64,000 nucleotides of DNA from Tahibacter soli (lineage in GTDB: Bacteria > Pseudomonadota > Gammaproteobacteria > Xanthomonadales > Rhodanobacteraceae). Positions 40,101 to 45,083 of this stretch are shown piece after piece. Made by a program: the position numbers and the translations under genes. The notes below the pieces were generated by a model. That model was not told the DNA's origin. It worked only from the letters and a program-made list of their open reading frames with translations, and did not search any database. The DNA is taken from assembly GCF_025717065.2 (NCBI RefSeq), contig NZ_JAOVZO020000018.1, positions 124,001-188,000 of the forward strand, written 5' to 3'. Positions within the stretch are counted from its first letter, which is position 1, and each line of letters begins with the position of its first letter.

Positions 40101-42552
40101 TCGTGAAGGCGAGATCGAGCGGCGCGCTGCCGCGCGGCGGCACGTCGAGCGTCGCTTCGGCGAGCACCGCCGCCGGCGCCGACGCGGCATGCAGCGTCAC
40201 GCGCACGCCCGTCGCCGCGGTGCGGCCGAGATTGCGCACGACGCCGGTCAGGCGCACGTTCGCGGGCAGTTGCGCGACGGTGCCGGGATCGAGCGACAGC
40301 GCCGCCGCGGTCAGCTGCAGATCGGCCGCGAGCGGCGCTTCGCCGACGGTCAGCGCGAGCGTCGCGCGGTTGTCGTCTTCGCGCAGTTCGGGCACGGCCT
40401 GGTCGGCGTCGACGACGAGATGGATCGCGTGTGCGCCCGCGCGGCCGGTCGTGTCCCACATCGTCGCGATCGACTGGCGCGAACCCGGCAGCACCGCAGG
40501 CACGGCCACGTCGGCGCCGATCTGCACGCCGCCGGCATCCGGATCGCCGTCGTACCAGCGCGCGACGGTCGCCGGCGCCGCGGCGTTGCCGGCGTTGACG
40601 ACCGACGCGGCGAGCGTCACGCGCTCGCCGTCGGACGGCGCGGCGGGCGCGGCGACGATCGCGTCGGGCACCGCGAGATTCACGCGCGCGTCGTTCGCGC
40701 TCGCGAGCGCGGCGGTCGCCGTGAGATACACGCTGCCGCCCCAGTCGCCGTCGACCTGCTGCCGCGCGCGCACGAACGCGCGTGCGCCGGCGACGCCCGA
40801 CGCGTCGAGCGGAATCTTCCCGACCAGCGAAAACAATTCGATCGTATCGGCGAGCGACGCGTTCGCGCCCTGGCCGTAGCCGTTGCCGATGCGGCGCCCG
40901 TCGAGCCACGTGCCGGCACGCGACGCGGCGGCACGGTGCGCGGCGTCGCCGCTCGCGCCGAGCACGCGCGCGGCATGCAGCGTCGGCAGCAGGCGTCCTC
41001 GCCCGCCGGCCGTCGCACCGTAGCTGCCGTCGGCGTTCTGCGCGGGCACCAGTGCGCCGAGCGCGGCGTCGACGGCGGTACTGCCGGGCGCGTGGGTTGC
41101 CACGAGATCGGCGACGAGCGCCGTGTCGAACGGACTCGCCGCGTAGCCGTCTGCGAGTCCCCAACCGTCGTCCGGTGCCGCTGCCGCGGCGAGCGCGTCG
41201 CGATGCGCCGCGTCGCGCGTCGCGAGGTAGCGCCACGCGGCCTCGTCGTTGCTCGCGACGGTGCGCTGCGCGATCCAGGCGCGCGCGCGCGCGATGGCCG
41301 GCGACGCCGGCGCCAGCGCTTCCAGCGCGCGCAGCGCCGCGACGGTGTCGCGCATTGCGGTCGCGGCGCGATCCTGCCAGTGGCCGTCGGCGGCCTGGCG
41401 CGCCTCGATCCACGCCACCGCCGCGGCGTTGCCGGGCGCGGTTGCCGCATCGCCGCTGCCGGCGAGTATCTCGGGCAGCGCGGGCACTGTCGCATTGTCG
41501 CGTTCGGTAAAAATGCGCAGACGCGCGCGGCCGTCGGTCATCTGCGCGAAGCGCTGCTGAAAGCGCGTGCGGAGCGATTCGAGCGAATACAGCAGCTGCG
41601 GCGTCACCTGCTCGCCGGGACGCGTGAGCAGGATCAGCGCCGCGCGAAACTCCTTCGGCGAATCGGCCGCGGCCGGCACGCGCGCGCCGTTGGCCGCGAC
41701 GATCTGCTCGATCGTCACCGTTTCGGGCTGCCCGCCGGTCACCGCGCCGAGCAGCGGATACGCGTTCGCGTCGCCGTCGCCGTTGCGGATCAGCGTGACC
41801 GGCGCGACTTCGCCGGGCGCGGCAAAGCCCGCCGCGTAGAGATCCAGGTCCGAATAGCGGCGCCGCACCGCGACGCTCTCGAAGCTGCCGTCGTCGCGCC
41901 GGCGCCAGTCGTTGCCGTACATCGTCGACGCGTCGCTGTCGAGAAAGAAGCTCCAGTGCGCGCCTTCGCGGCCGATCAGCGCACCGCTGTCGGCGCCGCC
42001 GGCGTCGCGATAGCGCAGTCGCGCGCCCCAGCGGTGCATCAGTTCGTGCGCGAGCACGTCGAGCGACGCCTCGTAGCGCGCGTCGCGCGGTTTGAGTTCG
42101 TAGCGGCTCGTCGCCGCCATGTCGATGTAGCCCTGCAGGCGGCCGGCGCTGCCGAACGCGGCGCTGTAGTCGAACGTATCGCTGCCGATGCCGGCGACGT
42201 CGTTCCTGATCGCGTTGTAGAACGCCGTCGCGTCGCCCGTCTCGAACTCGAACGTGGTGAACGCGATCAGAAAATCGTAGGCGTCGGGATGCTGCGACAG
42301 GAACGCGGTCGCGACGTTCTGGCGCGGCGCGGTCTGGCCGCGGTCGTAGTTGCCGTCGATCTGCATCACCGTGACGTTGCCGATGTCGGTCGACGTCAAC
42401 ACGGCCTTCGCCGGTGCGCCGCTCCTGGCCGGCTGCGGCATCACGACGCAGTCGGCGAGCGCGTGGTCGGTCGACGCGTGCGCGGCGGGAACGCCGGCTG
42501 CGAACGCGAGCGCGGTCGCGAGGCGGAGCAGTCGGCGGGTTCCGTGCATCAT
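25177..42552 (-). CDS. Giant (5,791 aa) exported multidomain protein: zincin motif, toroid, CARDB, FlgD-like, propeller, Fn3, discoidin
   Basis: Starts at the ATG overlapping the upstream stop (ATGATG at 42552). Signal peptide 1-26 (ATALAFAAGVPAAHA). HELMH at 169-173 is an HExxH zinc-protease motif; H199 or nearby acids may complete it. Residues about 370-620 form an alpha/alpha toroid of prenyltransferase/complement-like repeats (QNADGSYG, QQVDGDWGGSVY). About five CARDB adhesion domains follow (625-1190). FlgD-like Ig domains lie near 1200 (ISPNGDGVRDATAV), 1910 (ISPDGDGVKDRAEV), 2570 and 2790 (FSPNGDGVLDATRV). TolB-like propeller segments lie near 1300-1700 and 4220-4450, Fn3 repeats around 3100-4100, and a discoidin-like domain about 3800-3920. 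More CARDB and Ig repeats run to the end, which carries DRLFLDGFDAPD. It is probably an adhesin or scaffold working with the RHS protein encoded next. Confidence 0.9.
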   Translation of the reverse strand: MMHGTRRLLRLATALAFAAGVPAAHASTDHALADCVVMPQPARSGAPAKAVLTSTDIGNVTVMQIDGNYDRGQTAPRQNVATAFLSQHPDAYDFLIAFTTFEFETGDATAFYNAIRNDVAGIGSDTFDYSAAFGSAGRLQGYIDMAATSRYELKPRDARYEASLDVLAHELMHRWGARLRYRDAGGADSGALIGREGAHWSFFLDSDASTMYGNDWRRRDDGSFESVAVRRRYSDLDLYAAGFAAPGEVAPVTLIRNGDGDANAYPLLGAVTGGQPETVTIEQIVAANGARVPAAADSPKEFRAALILLTRPGEQVTPQLLYSLESLRTRFQQRFAQMTDGRARLRIFTERDNATVPALPEILAGSGDAATAPGNAAAVAWIEARQAADGHWQDRAATAMRDTVAALRALEALAPASPAIARARAWIAQRTVASNDEAAWRYLATRDAAHRDALAAAAAPDDGWGLADGYAASPFDTALVADLVATHAPGSTAVDAALGALVPAQNADGSYGATAGGRGRLLPTLHAARVLGASGDAAHRAAASRAGTWLDGRRIGNGYGQGANASLADTIELFSLVGKIPLDASGVAGARAFVRARQQVDGDWGGSVYLTATAALASANDARVNLAVPDAIVAAPAAPSDGERVTLAASVVNAGNAAAPATVARWYDGDPDAGGVQIGADVAVPAVLPGSRQSIATMWDTTGRAGAHAIHLVVDADQAVPELREDDNRATLALTVGEAPLAADLQLTAAALSLDPGTVAQLPANVRLTGVVRNLGRTAATGVRVTLHAASAPAAVLAEATLDVPPRGSAPLDLAFTIAQANALALVVRADPDGVIAEAREDNNEARLTLGFGESVDLEVGAGDLALVGAAVAGRDATLRVDVHNRGTLATPPAVLRAQIVQNGTTYTVFDAPIELAAGATARRQLAWRAPAAGAAQLRVVLDPAGQVAEAREDNNAAQLDFTVAAADSPDLAAVVESLEFTPTPALQGRSVTASLRVRNFGPDVTTPFAVGVYAGDPRLGAARIGSTTVAGLAGSAETTVAVVVPDLDVYGTPTLYALVDADAAVAEIDEANNVAIKPLEVLSLPDAAVSLAGIVLTPALPVAGEPVVARVTVRNLGQQDARDVAVRFAEGDGAAAPIGTETIAVLPAGGSVELQWHWTFGANVRAVSVEADPADTVRELTNDNNRATLPVDVQNGNLFTSERYISPNGDGVRDATAVVFRLPAGGDATVRVVNGSGYELRRYDGVATSGDGRGQVIWDGRDAYGRIAADGDYRIVVATAGGPAHGELVVTVDNNRSSVIEAIGTPYAIGTTFGDNASLQASSGRIPPAASAFAGWLYGLHVDVLPGPGGNRSYTGVYRAHTLRLPRIEAVVPSQWVAQSGASFIEGQRVAYSPSGRELAFDAYFSAQNASRPYRAAADGSGEIVPLLAAGAQGQIVGWFDDVEILLYDPSSRTYVVADALTGAARPFRAMPDMPLGYQNVRTTPSGVLVTTYGLVRRFVPRDPARPIIEMSDADAPEGSETRTQVDAQSTRLVVRRRTATRESVELVNLDTGARRMLVDRDNGYRLMPDIFGNRAIGTRELTAAWLDARREVVVVDGRERRLLRFNADGAALGDVALPRVERAGGYEGGDANEIVATFASVALLGVTCGNGSYDESPRGAYDPTTASLFVELDEIGVYPAVPSLTGAKAAPGLAAYEPYPLLGVAQYVRVDLDAGTVETLREGSGLGLELPADSARYPRFDGGASACGERYPDGWPVLVLGDGARLTVQGGAASPSRGAFELPRNGAVVGPGDELWPDESRALRYDKVTTSLLNGVAFVESRSVADAFELTGVAADRNFAYYELDYALASQPGVWNALTPASRDEVRLDEFLTWAPPQAGAYVVRLRVVDRAGNATTATTAVNARRGADIDGFGVSSRHISPDGDGVKDRAEVGFRVRQPASLAFVVERGDGSVVYRTEHSYGAGDLGRHTLSWDGRDDGGAPQPDGRYRIRFGGFAVWVVVDTVAPTLDARLLDAYRDDRGGLPREPLLTYAAADASGVLVSIDAIAAADGVATPFVVDAVVPSAELPVPLATYAASAFSVVATDPAGNATTRALAQAPQRLVLRGVESRGRDYPAPYQTPPLTDDAPTVDMAPARLDEDERDAWLYAVPAMASLRSVALQAAPRDAPAAWFEVARTPFAGAGAPQFEMPMTTQGLARGAVYRVRLVGERADGTTLASNHIQVQSGGVGPPECPFPGLPIATVVDYTAGTLRSATLAFKLRGEPGVGGTAAATRIEEDGATFHFSPPRAGTYDLVVDAVDEDGYAHRSIGTSCPLQDPPPEPAGYAFALRVLPVVADRCDGVPSGRLRATWRLDRGALPAPQQLRWRYVDGATLQERTSTPVDFVPGATPPPFDVDVRGWPDGTYRIALEGSSVRDGTTAWTEIGSQALPVETVPPDVSIALPQDGARVCAAQLPESIEGSVYSASRVGWRVSIGAGAAPTSWRCLADEGLEFDGGNCAGLDALAKIAGSSAIGRPLWRRDASSSLDGLALYDGAASIEVKALNGSGGTVCAARTIVLDSGVELVERAPPRRTWPIGGVEHVIVAPDGGAGFARAEISLDARETLDVVARVVDASGAAVATLLDAAGTSGDVDIVWDGRAGGAPVADGAYTIRIDAKDACGQTRSLVYPAWVKRAPPQLAFASPQAGATLAQAVVNVRGTIVDALLANWTLEAALAASPDNWQTIAHGTWPMSARDGVAPTLGSWSRGQATGPVELRLRADDVFGNRAAIVLPVVLGDPAALIAAAAANPALFSPNGDGVLDATRVEVALRRAADLSVHVRNSTGQPVATLFQGAATGTQSATWNGGAPDGDYTIVVDATDPQGVAAPEQALLPVALDSAAPALALVDPAAGFVRPEQHLSFSATDAHLVAFEATLARGGAVLATAQGTSSGTHGLVVPAGTAEGALTLRLSARDGAGNRAERTFDLVLDATAPLASFATPADAAVIAASSATAVAGKVADAHLASYTLSFAPAGSDAWTTIATGVADVDGAIAAWTPGVADGDYRLRLAATDRAGNAAEAIRHVTVDGTAPVARIDAPADDAIVKPALTVAGAATDAHFAKYTLALIRAAAYPGGVWTEVYTGTAPVDGATLAELVLPTLSGDYVLRLTVTDRAGLATTDEARVRVDDLPPPAPTQLVGSVENNRNVVLAWNAVAADDLAGYHVYRGGVRITAAPLAAPRHVDVDAPEGRPSYRVVAIDTAGNESAPSNTVTLALDRTAPHVALTRPAAGERVRGTIDVAGTAYSADDFDAYRVTLEAVNPPGAARELARATLPVQHGTLAAWNTLDTADEARVRLVVEAADRSGNAASASVEVIVDNLAPAAPDGVVAALATAGGAPCAALGGTFRDVRVCWNANVEPDLLGYLVYRDGRLVNAPNPPPGDLRPYAVREPRWLDATVPDGAHAYVVHAIDLAGNISAPSTPATPDPVDFDAPDLELVRPVPGERFESSLEIFATTDHRDVARVTFAYRAVGASGWTDIGVPLTVEPYRAHWTPGALPYGDYDVRAIAVDEAGRADPTPPVVRVAYADLTAPDAPAALAARADGGTVALTWTASAAGDVAGYVIYGFDNGQWREIAGPVAATAYADADRDDGDYRYRVVAVDASDNRSAPSNEATAHVFGLALDAVATPTAQASVAIAGRSARSGTLAARVENAAGHFDLPPVAVGADGRFALAAVALELGANDATLQLTDADGNRSRRTDLRVERGTVPAVPTGLAAAVADHRVDLTWNANAEPDLAGYRVFRRGNPVEADRPVAGIAASSASGYDPAAAVDGDASTAWEFSMSHDQPDGEDNPSIALELPAVVLVGAARLDWRGAVPPNVDLQARVGSRWITIASVRGGGEREQSLVPASAYRADTLRVVVRGTGEPAWNAYALGEIAVLERPLIAPASLSETLPDGRYDYRVSAVTRYGFESARSAPAVADIGDIEAPDPVVLTGTLAGADATLAWTASASADVARYVLARDGEPLATLAANAPRTFVDTALPNGTYAYAVTALDAYDNASEPSNTVVLTVAGPAPGVPRALAVTASAEGGALDLVWQPGDGAPATSFRVRRALASGGPFVEIASTDATAYRDEPLTDGVRYWYTVEAIDALGNASGASAPASGVPRVGAALRVPLVTAPTVAGSPLVTQALELPVCGYADAGTIVDVARDGIVVASVPVDFGDAETETSEYLDEDVLTFAPDGRHYAYLRGDGTVGVGARAGDLGPVTDTGKLATWASRGLALYYADVATGAIERVEPGRAPRALGIEIDGVRAFAIAPDETRIAFAGGYRGAGGTLATGVWIAGVDGADARRVDGIDAIDVAANGLAWSADGVRLLVRTPASLALVDARTARTLRTIAETADIAPAWSNDGRYAYATRDAGAFVVHIADAAGTTRQFARIDALVALAWSPDGTRIALQDGYEVDVRAASDGAPASRFWASERPVAWLASGHIAYSRQGRQNWRMPEGGFCTEPLALVAQRHEFVATARDGTGRTSLPSAPIVVTRAAATLPDWAIGTTDVYFVPADAVPGDRVAALVNVRNAGLAAAPANEVRAELTLPNGARRQWNAPLPALAAGASRAVDIDFGTLADAGTYRLRVTIDADARVAEADENNNRAEASTTLVAPGAPLVEIVPDRTLFAPGEPVTGTVGVANLAVAARVRLAAIDAAGAVVDELGEYPVGPLAPGERWTRPVTWPADGVLAGDYRLRARLVGANGAALGERHGAVAIAAVQRVMMAVEPEVAFVTAGGALRVRSAVAYTDGNAPIAGARLALVAVAPNGAESVVAEQTLGTLLPGYELRKEDMWNTAGLASGAYGLRLRLTAPNLDRSAETSVTVDDPVARVVLAGTLALAPADSLVAGVGGELAWTLANRGDAMLAGVAARVRVTAAGSPDAVAHAERTLDLAPGANDAGLLVLTAPPLALVPHLAVLEARLPGDAAGQWRTLARRSFGVVDGVAPQITLATPAGETLQPAAVPLRVGVVDAHSTVALVQVRVDGGAWQPLVRGEDGWYARGLAGLVDGAHRLAVRARDSWGNEASSAERAFVVDATAPTIAIAGVADGDLAATPVVPTIAVADANLASSDVRLNGEIFVSGTTIDADGEYALAVRATDRAGNLAQRFVRFRIDRTAPAVAIAAPVDGATVATSAIDVVVASEAAARVVLEVGAWQAQATAGSDGRATFAAVPLALGDNTLVAQAHDAAGNVGGPATARVRYDASGEGLAGSVQPSLAQLPHGQPLAVTLTAENRGAQALPAQRLRVRIAAGAAVLDEAGVTHDFAPGATHAQTFEFASATWALGQVAVTLEHERAGTWTELDRATVEVVDRDAPLLTALAPAAGSVLRSPAAVRAHATDALGAVTVVEARVDDGAWFALEADAAAPGDYAGSTPGLADGDYALALRAADTAGNVANAGPIAFAIDNTAPAIAIAGVADGDLAAHALTPTVTIADAHPATQSITLNGAGYVSGTPIAASGSYTLAAEATDLAGNRSETSVAFAIDLDAPVLAISSPLDGAVVDTPTIAVTGATEALAKVELDAGAFATQVFADANGAFAVIGATLAPGANTIRARATDRAGNVGSYTVVRVTYEPTAATTLTGTLAPLPPQVPRGGPPLALDWTVRNPSASAVADVPVRVALRLAGADVATHAFTVSLAAQATQAGAHAFETRGFDAGRYDVVLEARQPVGGGEPQWIALAQRAVDVYRPCVAPRTWADRLFLDGFDAPDLIWCDGFDTYPDEAKRDARSAAPWLAFDRAYAVAAAGAMR

Positions 42553-43052
42553 GGCTTTCCTGGCTTGGCCGGCTTGCGCGCGCCCGAGCGCGGCTCGGTG
42601 CGGACGGTGACTTCCGTGGTCGGCTGCGGCTGCTGCGCCGCTTCGAGTTTGGCGAGCGCCGCGGGGTCGACGCGCTCGCCGACGCTCAGCTGCATCTGCA
42701 GGCGCCGGCCGTTGAGACGCCGCTGCGCATCGAGTACGACGCGCGCGTCGCGCACCGCGGAGAGCGTCCACGGCGCGCCGGGCAGCGCATCGCCGACGAC
42801 GAGTTTGCGTTGCGCGCCGCCGACGTCGAACACGGCGGCACGGGCGTCCGCGGCGGCGGCCAGCAGCGTCAGCGGCGGCGCGGTCGGCACAGCCGGCGCC
42901 TGCGCAGCGGCGTGGCCCGCGGCAAACGCGAGCGCCGCGATGCGGATCGCCGCCCGTCGAATGACGGACGCGAATTTCACCGTGCGGCAAACCTGCGCGC
43001 GCGCGACGACGGTGCGATTCGCCCTGCCGGTACGGCAGTCCTGAGCTTTCAT
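42549..43052 (-). CDS. Small exported protein with GspC/PilP-like core, first gene of the giant operon
   Basis: 167 aa if it starts at the ATG 43052. A GTG at 42980 would give 143 aa with a cleaner signal peptide (MKFASVIRRAAIRIAALAFAAGHAAAQA), and the arginine-rich stretch before it looks non-coding, so the shorter form is quite possible. The mature part has a compact beta region, VFDVGGAQRKLVVGDALPG followed by LSAVRDARVVLDAQ, that recalls the homology region of GspC/PilP secretion and pilus proteins; this is inference from pattern only. The tail is basic (RKPAKPGKP). It overlaps the 5,791-aa gene by 4 bases, so the two are probably coupled. The role is unknown; an export or assembly helper is one idea. 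Confidence 0.7.
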   Translation of the reverse strand: MKAQDCRTGRANRTVVARAQVCRTVKFASVIRRAAIRIAALAFAAGHAAAQAPAVPTAPPLTLLAAAADARAAVFDVGGAQRKLVVGDALPGAPWTLSAVRDARVVLDAQRRLNGRRLQMQLSVGERVDPAALAKLEAAQQPQPTTEVTVRTEPRSGARKPAKPGKP

Positions 43053-43648
43053 GCCGACCCCCAAACCCGTATCCAAGACAGACGCCTGCCCGCACCGCTT
43101 CGCGAGAAGCAGTGTCGGTCCGAGGAATTCGGCGCGCACGAAGCCGCCGTCGACCGCACGGTGCGTCGCTGCGCGATGAGACCCCTGGTCGAACGGCCGA
43201 CGACGACCGATCGGGCTGGCGACGCCGGGGCTGTGCGCCGCACTGCGGCGGCACACGGCTCGCTCCTGCAAAGCGACCCCGGCGTGCGGCAATCGTATTA
43301 CGCCGTGATTCGTACTTGCCAGCGCTTGCGCTCGCGCATCGGCGACATTTCGCGGTCGCGTATACGAACGGCACTGCCGCATATGCGGACGGCACGGGCG
43401 CGCCGGGTTTTTTTCGACCCGGCGCCGCGTGCCGGCCGACCCGCCGTGCTTAACCGATTCTTGACGCCGTCGCGCGGCGCGATGCAATCGCTGCGATTTC
43501 GCCGCCCGGCGTGTGTGAAATTCGTCGCGAATGACACTACATATTCCGAAGTATCGTTATCCACAGTGGTTATCGATACTTTTCCACTCGGGAACTCGAA
43601 AAGCGTTCGCGGATGGAATCCCCGTAGGACATGACCAAGGACTCATTC
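43053..43648. other. Divergent intergenic region between the giant operon and the exported protein gene
   Basis: 596 bases without a convincing gene; open frames here are arginine-rich shadows. It must hold the promoters of both divergent transcripts. It contains a perfect inverted repeat CGCCGGGT / ACCCGGCG separated by a TTTTTTCG loop (about 43407-43431) and a longer palindrome at 43549-43581, listed separately. The part from about 43440 to 43640 is visibly more AT-rich than its surroundings. Confidence 0.6.
43549..43581. promoter_or_regulatory. 33-bp near-perfect palindrome containing a DnaA-box sequence
   Basis: Two 16-base arms (left AAGTATCGTTATCCAC, right GTGGTTATCGATACTT) around a central A pair at 14 of 16 positions. 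The left arm and centre include TTATCCACA (43557-43565), the consensus DnaA box. The site is 67 bases upstream of the start at 43649 and is a candidate operator for that gene or for both divergent units. No regulator can be assigned. Confidence 0.55.
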
Positions 43649-45010
43649 ATGCATATGTTTCGATGGATCGGCATTCTCGTTTTGTCGCTCGCGGCGGGCG
43701 GCGCGTACGCGTTCTGCGTCCCCGGCGACGTCGACGTCTGCTACGTCAACGGCGTGCAGGGCACGCGCACGTGCGGCAGCAACGGCATGTACGGCCAGTG
43801 CCAGGTGCCGCAGCCGCCGGCCCCGCCGCGCTTCACCATACAGCCGAAATACAAGGTACTCACCGTCGTCTACGCGCCGCCCGGCACGGCCGGCGGCGGC
43901 AGCACGAGCGCCGTCAGCTACGCGAGCGGCAGCACGTCGGGCTCGACCGTCAGCACGGCGAACGCGTTCAAGCAGGCGTATTCCGTGACCGCGTCGACCG
44001 GGGCCGGCTGGCTCGGCAGCGGCGGCGAGATCAGCGCGAATTTCGGCTATTCCCGCAACGCGACGAATACGCAGGCGATCGACATCAAGAAATCGGGCAC
44101 GACGACGATCGCGCATCGCGGTCCGTCCGTGAACGGCATCGATCACGACCGCGACCAGATCTGGCTGTGGCTCAACCCGAAGGTCGACGTCGTGCTCGAC
44201 ACGTCGGTCACCACGTGGTCGGTCGTCGGCGGACAGCCGATGGACATCCAGTACGTCTACGTCGGCCATCTGAAAGACCCGACGCAGATGCCGCCGGGCG
44301 TCGCGTCGCGGCTCGCCGTCTACGACATCACGCCGGCCGACTATCCGGAAATCCTCAAGGCGAACCCGTTCGCCAACGGCGCCACGACGATCGACACGAA
44401 CCGCTACAAGTCGCTGCAGACCACGTTTCCGTACGAGCCGCCGTTCGCGCCGGGCGATCCGATTCCGACGTTCAGCTTCAACGCCTCGTATTCGACCACC
44501 TCGACGAGCACGACCCAGACGAGCAACGAATACAGCACCGGCTTCAAGGTGACGGCCGGCGTCAACGTCGCCTTGTTCAAGGCGAAACTCGTCTCGGAAA
44601 ACAAATGGACGTGGACCGACACCGACACGCGCGGCACGTCGACCGGCACGAACGAAACGGCGCAGGTGACGATCGGCGGACCGTCGTACGGCTACACCGG
44701 TCCGACCGACATCGCTGTGTACTACGACACGGTCTACAAGTCGTTCATGTTTACGACGGTCGAAGGCCCGCTGTTTGCGTCGGTGCAGGGCAAGCTCACG
44801 AGCGCGTCGAAGGAATCGGTCGCCGGACGCGAGGTCGTGCTGACCGCCGCCGACGGCACGCAGTACCGCACGTTCACCAACGCGCGCGGCGAGTACCGCT
44901 TCCACGACAAGGTCGGCGGCGCGTTCCGCGTGCGGAGCGAAACGACCGAGCGCGCGGGCACCGCGTCGCTCGTCGGCGACGGCGCGAGCGTCGATCTGAT
45001 CGTTCCGTGA
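43649..45010 (+). CDS. Exported protein with cysteine-rich N-terminus, candidate beta-pore region and Cna-B-like C-terminus
   Basis: 453 aa. The ATG at 43649 lies 7 bases after AAGGA and is preferred over the ATG at 43631, which has no spaced site. A signal peptide covers MHMFRWIGILVLSLAAGGAYA. It is followed by a four-cysteine motif (CVPGDVDVC, GTRTCGSNGMYGQC) like those on myxobacterial surface proteins. The centre is serine/threonine-rich with alternating polarity (FSFNASYSTTSTSTTQTSN, then WTWTDTDTRGTSTGTNE), a pattern typical of the amphipathic hairpin of aerolysin/ETX-MTX2 pore formers. The last 70 residues resemble a carboxypeptidase-regulatory/Cna-B domain (SVAGREVVLTAADG, NARGEYRF). 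Pore formation is a hypothesis. It is transcribed away from the giant operon across a shared promoter region. Confidence 0.72.
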   Translation: MHMFRWIGILVLSLAAGGAYAFCVPGDVDVCYVNGVQGTRTCGSNGMYGQCQVPQPPAPPRFTIQPKYKVLTVVYAPPGTAGGGSTSAVSYASGSTSGSTVSTANAFKQAYSVTASTGAGWLGSGGEISANFGYSRNATNTQAIDIKKSGTTTIAHRGPSVNGIDHDRDQIWLWLNPKVDVVLDTSVTTWSVVGGQPMDIQYVYVGHLKDPTQMPPGVASRLAVYDITPADYPEILKANPFANGATTIDTNRYKSLQTTFPYEPPFAPGDPIPTFSFNASYSTTSTSTTQTSNEYSTGFKVTAGVNVALFKAKLVSENKWTWTDTDTRGTSTGTNETAQVTIGGPSYGYTGPTDIAVYYDTVYKSFMFTTVEGPLFASVQGKLTSASKESVAGREVVLTAADGTQYRTFTNARGEYRFHDKVGGAFRVRSETTERAGTASLVGDGASVDLIVP

Positions 45011-45017
45011 TCGCGTG

Positions 45018-45047
45018 CGAGAACCCCGCGGCGACGCGGGGTTCTCG
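45018..45047 (+). terminator. Stable hairpin after the exported protein gene
   Basis: A perfect 13-bp stem (CGAGAACCCCGCG and its complement) with loop GCGA, 8 bases after the stop codon at 45010. No T run follows, so it may be a weak terminator or mRNA-stabilising hairpin. Confidence 0.65.
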
Positions 45048-45083
45048 CCGTATCATCGTGGCCCCGACCCGGAGGCCGCGCCG

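Noticed and set aside
38467-43044. A 1,525-codon + strand frame opposite the N-terminal part of the giant gene
   Set aside because: Shadow of the CARDB region; no ribosome-binding site and no coherent domain.
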